Of a stretch of DNA of 64,000 bases, positions 60,801-64,000 are shown piece by piece; position 1 is the first letter of the stretch, and every line of letters begins with the position of its first letter. The translations under genes were made by a program, and so were the position numbers. This DNA is from Sarcocystis neurona (Eukaryota > Apicomplexa > Conoidasida > Eucoccidiorida > Sarcocystidae), in contig KL647290.1 of the NCBI GenBank assembly GCA_000727475.1, positions 1,300,910 through 1,364,909 on the forward strand, read 5' to 3'. The notes under the pieces are model-generated. The model did not search any database. It had not been told where the DNA came from and saw nothing but the letters and a program-made list of their open reading frames with translations.

Positions 60801-62056
60801 TCTTGAGGCCCTTCCAGATTCACAGCTAACGCGAGATTATCTCGCCACTCGTGCATGGTGAGCGGGCCACGCAGTCGGTCCTCATAGAGGTCGTTGGCCT
60901 TTGTAGTCGATTTTGACCTTACGCCTCCATGCTGCGGCACCTCCTGCTGCTGGAAATGTTCCGCCTTCTCGTCGCCGTCGAGCACCACATAGCTACCTTC
61001 AATTTCTTGAGATGGGCAAAGCAAACTGGGATTGACAAAAATTGGAGACGTTCGCGTTGGCGGCAGCGGGGGTGTCTCTACAGGGTCTCCAGGCCTGACA
61101 AAAGTACCAGTGTCTCCAGCTACAGAAGCAAGCTGCCACCTACTTGTATCGTCCGGTTCTTTGTGCACGCAGGTGTTGGGCAGCTCCTCAAGCGTGTGGC
61201 CTGCGTCCTGCAAGGTGGTTGCTATCCTTTTGCTAGAGGGAGGGGGTCGAAATGAGGGCCGGTTGCTGTTTACGTGCTGTATGAGCTGGTCAGGACGACG
61301 ACCTAGATCAGTTGGTGCTGCAGTGAACGGAAGATCAAAAGGGGCTTCTGACAAAAAAGAGCCTGAGGAGAACGAAGTCGGCACGCGTGAAGCGTGGACG
61401 ATCCTCTGTATCCGACAGGGAGGTCGCACATATTTTGCGTTACGTATGCGGTCTGAACCCACCAAGCGTTTCGCTGCGTTCACAAAGTGTGATTGTAGTT
61501 GCCGGCCAGGACCATGCTCAGAACACACAGGTGGACCTCCTTGTAGTGCCCATTCATAAGCCATTTTTCCTCCGCCCCTGGAAAGAGCTGCAGTTATTTT
61601 GTCGCGGTAGTCTTGTTGGCGCGCTTCTCTGTATGTTGTGGTAGCCGCTGAACTGTGCCCTGATGAGTGGCAGCTAGTGCCGCCACCCACAGCTACTTCC
61701 TTCATCAAAGAGGAACGGACAATCAAGAACGCATGCGTCACCCACAAATGAATTTTTCGATTCCCCTGTATTTTCCTACGAGCAGTTCGGTTGACTTTGA
61801 AGCACATGCCACAGCGAGCAATCCCACTGGCCACATCTGCATTATGGCAAGTTATCACCCGCCGAGAGACGGCGAATTCCATCTGACCACATGACGTCCT
61901 ACAAACGCAGCTCTGAAGCCCTTTTATTGTGCAGGGACTCCCTTTGGAGATACTGGAGCTGTCTGCAATCCTTTTGCAGATTGTTTCACGCCCTACCGCC
62001 ACAACATCGCGGAAAAGAATTTGCACAAGCGCCGAAACACTGATGAGCGCAATCAT
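57807..62056 (-). CDS. HAD-like fold protein with N-terminal leader
   Basis: Six exons, all phases agreeing: 62056-60077, 59591-59421, 59206-58955, 58577-58435, 58309-58229, 58020-57807; 946 residues. The HAD-type features are in order. Motif I is VYVLDFDTVIQ (D424, D426), then TAIHAW. Motif II is VHILSVW (S727). A Lys-rich stretch, GWRAGKNAWKP (K825, K829), is a motif III candidate. Motif IV-like VHVVDGS (D835) is followed by LRLYFCEWGHSTIEDKA. The last pattern, a hydrophobic strand then W-G-x-x-T, recalls plant HAD-like proteins ending in DWGYNT. Motif IV has one Asp followed by Gly, so catalysis is uncertain. The N-terminus (MIALISVSALVQILF) is a likely signal peptide or anchor followed by a Ser/Arg/Cys-rich region; apicoplast or secretory targeting is inferred. 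About 280 disordered residues and a loop with ordinary composition surround motif I. Fold assignment is by pattern only. Confidence 0.7.
59835..59871. repeat. 18-base direct duplication
   Basis: CACGTCTTGGTACTCA occurs twice in succession inside intron 1 of the HAD-like gene. Confidence 0.8.
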
Positions 62057-64000
62057 TTAGGGGCTGCTGAGTCGCGATGCGGCCGTGAAATCATGTGGCG
62101 CTGAAATATTTGAGTTAAGGGGAACGGTGCGTTGGCCTCTCGCATGCTGGCGGCGTGCGCTGTTCACAAACTCCCCTCGCCTTCGGCTGCAGCAGGTAAC
62201 CACGATGCGATGAGAACTTTGCGGCCACTGACAAACTTCTGCGGAAACGCAAGCGTTTCAGGACAGGAAACAATTTCCTCTATATGTGAGGAGACGATGT
62301 GTAAACTCTTGTTGGGCGGAACAACCCCTTGGGTGCTGTGTCCCCCCACAGTAGAAGGGGGAGAGTTGCCGCCATCTAGATGTGCAACGAATGCACCGCA
62401 CCGGTGTGTCCCACGGGAGCTCTTTCGCAACACATCACTCGTTTAGAGATGCAGAGAAATATTTTCTCATAACTGCGCGGATATATAACTGCGGACTTGG
62501 CAGCACTACAAGCGGCTTCGAAGCTTCCTTCTTCGCGGTCAGCCCTCAAATGCGGGCCTGCCTCGGCGCCTCGTGGGCGTGACGTGGCATCACTAGTACC
62601 CACCGGCGGAGAATATGTATGTATGCATAGATCCAGGACGTGCGTACGCGCATACATGCGCACATACACACATACGTTCTGTTTTGATGTGTTCCACTCA
62701 GACTAGCTACAGTTGGAGTGGGCCGCGTGACTGCTTGCGCACTCCGACGGGCAACTGTCTCCACGCGAATCAATTGCGCTGACGTCTTCTGTTACTTTGA
62801 ATCTGTGCCACGTGTACCGGAGAGGCAATAACGACGGTGGACGAATCAACAGCGCCCAAGGATGGCTCATTAGCAATTGAACATCAGTGGAGAGGCACAC
62901 AAGGGGGAGGGAGTTCGCGTGTCTCTCATGTTGAAGGCAAACGCCTTAGCGTATGCTGTTCAGCTATCCGCTCTCAGCGGGTGATTCAGTCAGTACCGGT
63001 AAATGTGCATCAACCTACATTTGTACCAGTATGTGGGCATCGACCCATTGTTGTCTTCGTACCTGTCACGCGAGTGCTAAGCGACGTGGACGCATGTGAT
63101 GGCACAGTGAATGGTTAAAATTACGACTAGATGTGTCCACGGCGAATAGAAAGCAGCAGGCGTGTGCGGCCAGATGGGAACAGAACGGCGCCAGTCCGCG
63201 AGCCGGTCTTCAGTTTTCCTTGCTCACCCTACTCCCGTGTCGCACAGTAACTTCTGCGAAATTATCTGACAGCTGCTCGCATGTGTCATTGACATCCGAG
63301 TAAGATACGGCGTGCACGCTTCTATTATAATTCTTCATACCTCCTCGTACAAAAAGTGATTCTTGTGCACGCTGCCGTGTGCGTGTGGAAGGGCAGTGGT
63401 AATGTTACTGCACGTCACGTGGACAAGCCGCAGAAGCACGGCGGGGTTCCACTGGTGAAATTGTTCGTATCTTCGAGTGTTGCAGAAACATGAAAAATGG
63501 ATGTTGAAAATTAAGTACGAATGCACGCGGTTACTCATACTGCCTTCTGAAGTTGCATTATCACGAATGGGCTGAATTGTGCACTACAGCTAGATGTTGA
63601 GCCCCTTCAAGGCAAATTTTCTCTGGGGGGTCACCGTGTCACGCACAGTTCAAACCAGTACTACTGTCACGTCTGATTGCTCAGATCTGGTGTGTATCAC
63701 GGCCGTCGTGAAAGAGCGTATGCCGGCGTTTATCTGGTGGTACGTGACCCCTGCATTGCTCCCGCTTTATCAATTGTGACCGCTTCCGTTAATGCCACAT
63801 ACCATTAACCGACGCCGTGCTGCAGGCTCCGCCATAGGAAGAGGTCCTGACAGCTGCTTCTAGGTAAACGGTTTTCCTGTGTGCGCCGATCCGCGTCTGA
63901 CGGTGCAGTATTCAGCCTTCAGCGGGCACCCAGCCGAGAATATAGTAACCACAGGGAAATTGTGAATCTTCCTACCGAGTACACGAGCCCTCGAAGCCCC
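62057..64000. other. right-hand spacer upstream of the HAD-like gene
   Basis: No frame here exceeds about 104 codons, and none carries a recognisable domain. A weak CATA-type run lies at about 62,610-62,680. The promoter of the minus-strand HAD-like gene must lie at its left end, but I see no motif I can defend. Confidence 0.55.

Noticed and set aside
1..64000. CRISPR arrays, operons, bacterial ribosome-binding sites, transposase or reverse-transcriptase genes
   Set aside because: The tandem repeats lack unique spacers, genes have introns, and no transposase or reverse-transcriptase motif was seen on either strand.

Overview
This is eukaryotic nuclear DNA, most probably from a coccidian apicomplexan of the genus Eimeria. 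The evidence is compositional and structural. Long, impure CAG/CTG triplet tracts encode Ala, Gln and Ser runs inside otherwise conserved proteins. Genes have GT-AG introns and are widely spaced. Repeat-rich blocks (about 1-14 kb, 33.4-42 kb) alternate with plainer blocks (about 14-23 kb, 27-33 kb, 48-64 kb). Introns and spacers hold TA/CATA microsatellites. The genus is an inference; no database search was possible.

Layout, left to right. 1-9.3 kb: repeat-rich block with no gene I can name; one long minus-strand Ala/Gln-rich frame (4984-7026). 9.4-16.9 kb, plus: five-exon FKBP-type peptidyl-prolyl isomerase whose domain is split by an Ala/Ser-rich insert. 20.1-21.1 kb, minus: two-exon secreted protein with a knottin-like six-cysteine pattern. 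23.4-27.2 kb, minus: very large Gln-rich secreted protein. 28.3-28.6 kb, minus: possible small secreted protein. 29-36 kb: spacer, then repeat-rich DNA, possibly introns of an unresolved minus-strand gene. 36.1-50.1 kb, plus: tRNase Z (tRNA 3'-end endonuclease) in nine exons across 14 kb, with all the main catalytic motifs. 52.2-57.5 kb, plus: nine-exon Dpy-30/GAF-like protein resembling radial-spoke or other axonemal proteins. 57.8-62.1 kb, minus: six-exon HAD-fold protein with an N-terminal hydrophobic leader, tail to tail with the previous gene. 62.1-64 kb: no gene seen.

The genes do not form a pathway. They are unrelated housekeeping (tRNase Z, FKBP), flagellar-type (Dpy-30/GAF) and secreted or organellar proteins, each read as its own transcription unit. 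Exon chains were built by hand from splice signals, reading-phase agreement and motif continuity. The three C-terminal chains (tRNase Z, Dpy-30/GAF, HAD) are mutually consistent in phase. The N-terminal, repeat-dominated exons of the FKBP and tRNase Z genes are much less certain. The most interesting signals are the sense-strand polarity of the triplet repeats (CAG in exons, CTG in introns), the knottin-like secreted protein, and large low-complexity inserts between catalytic motifs of conserved enzymes.
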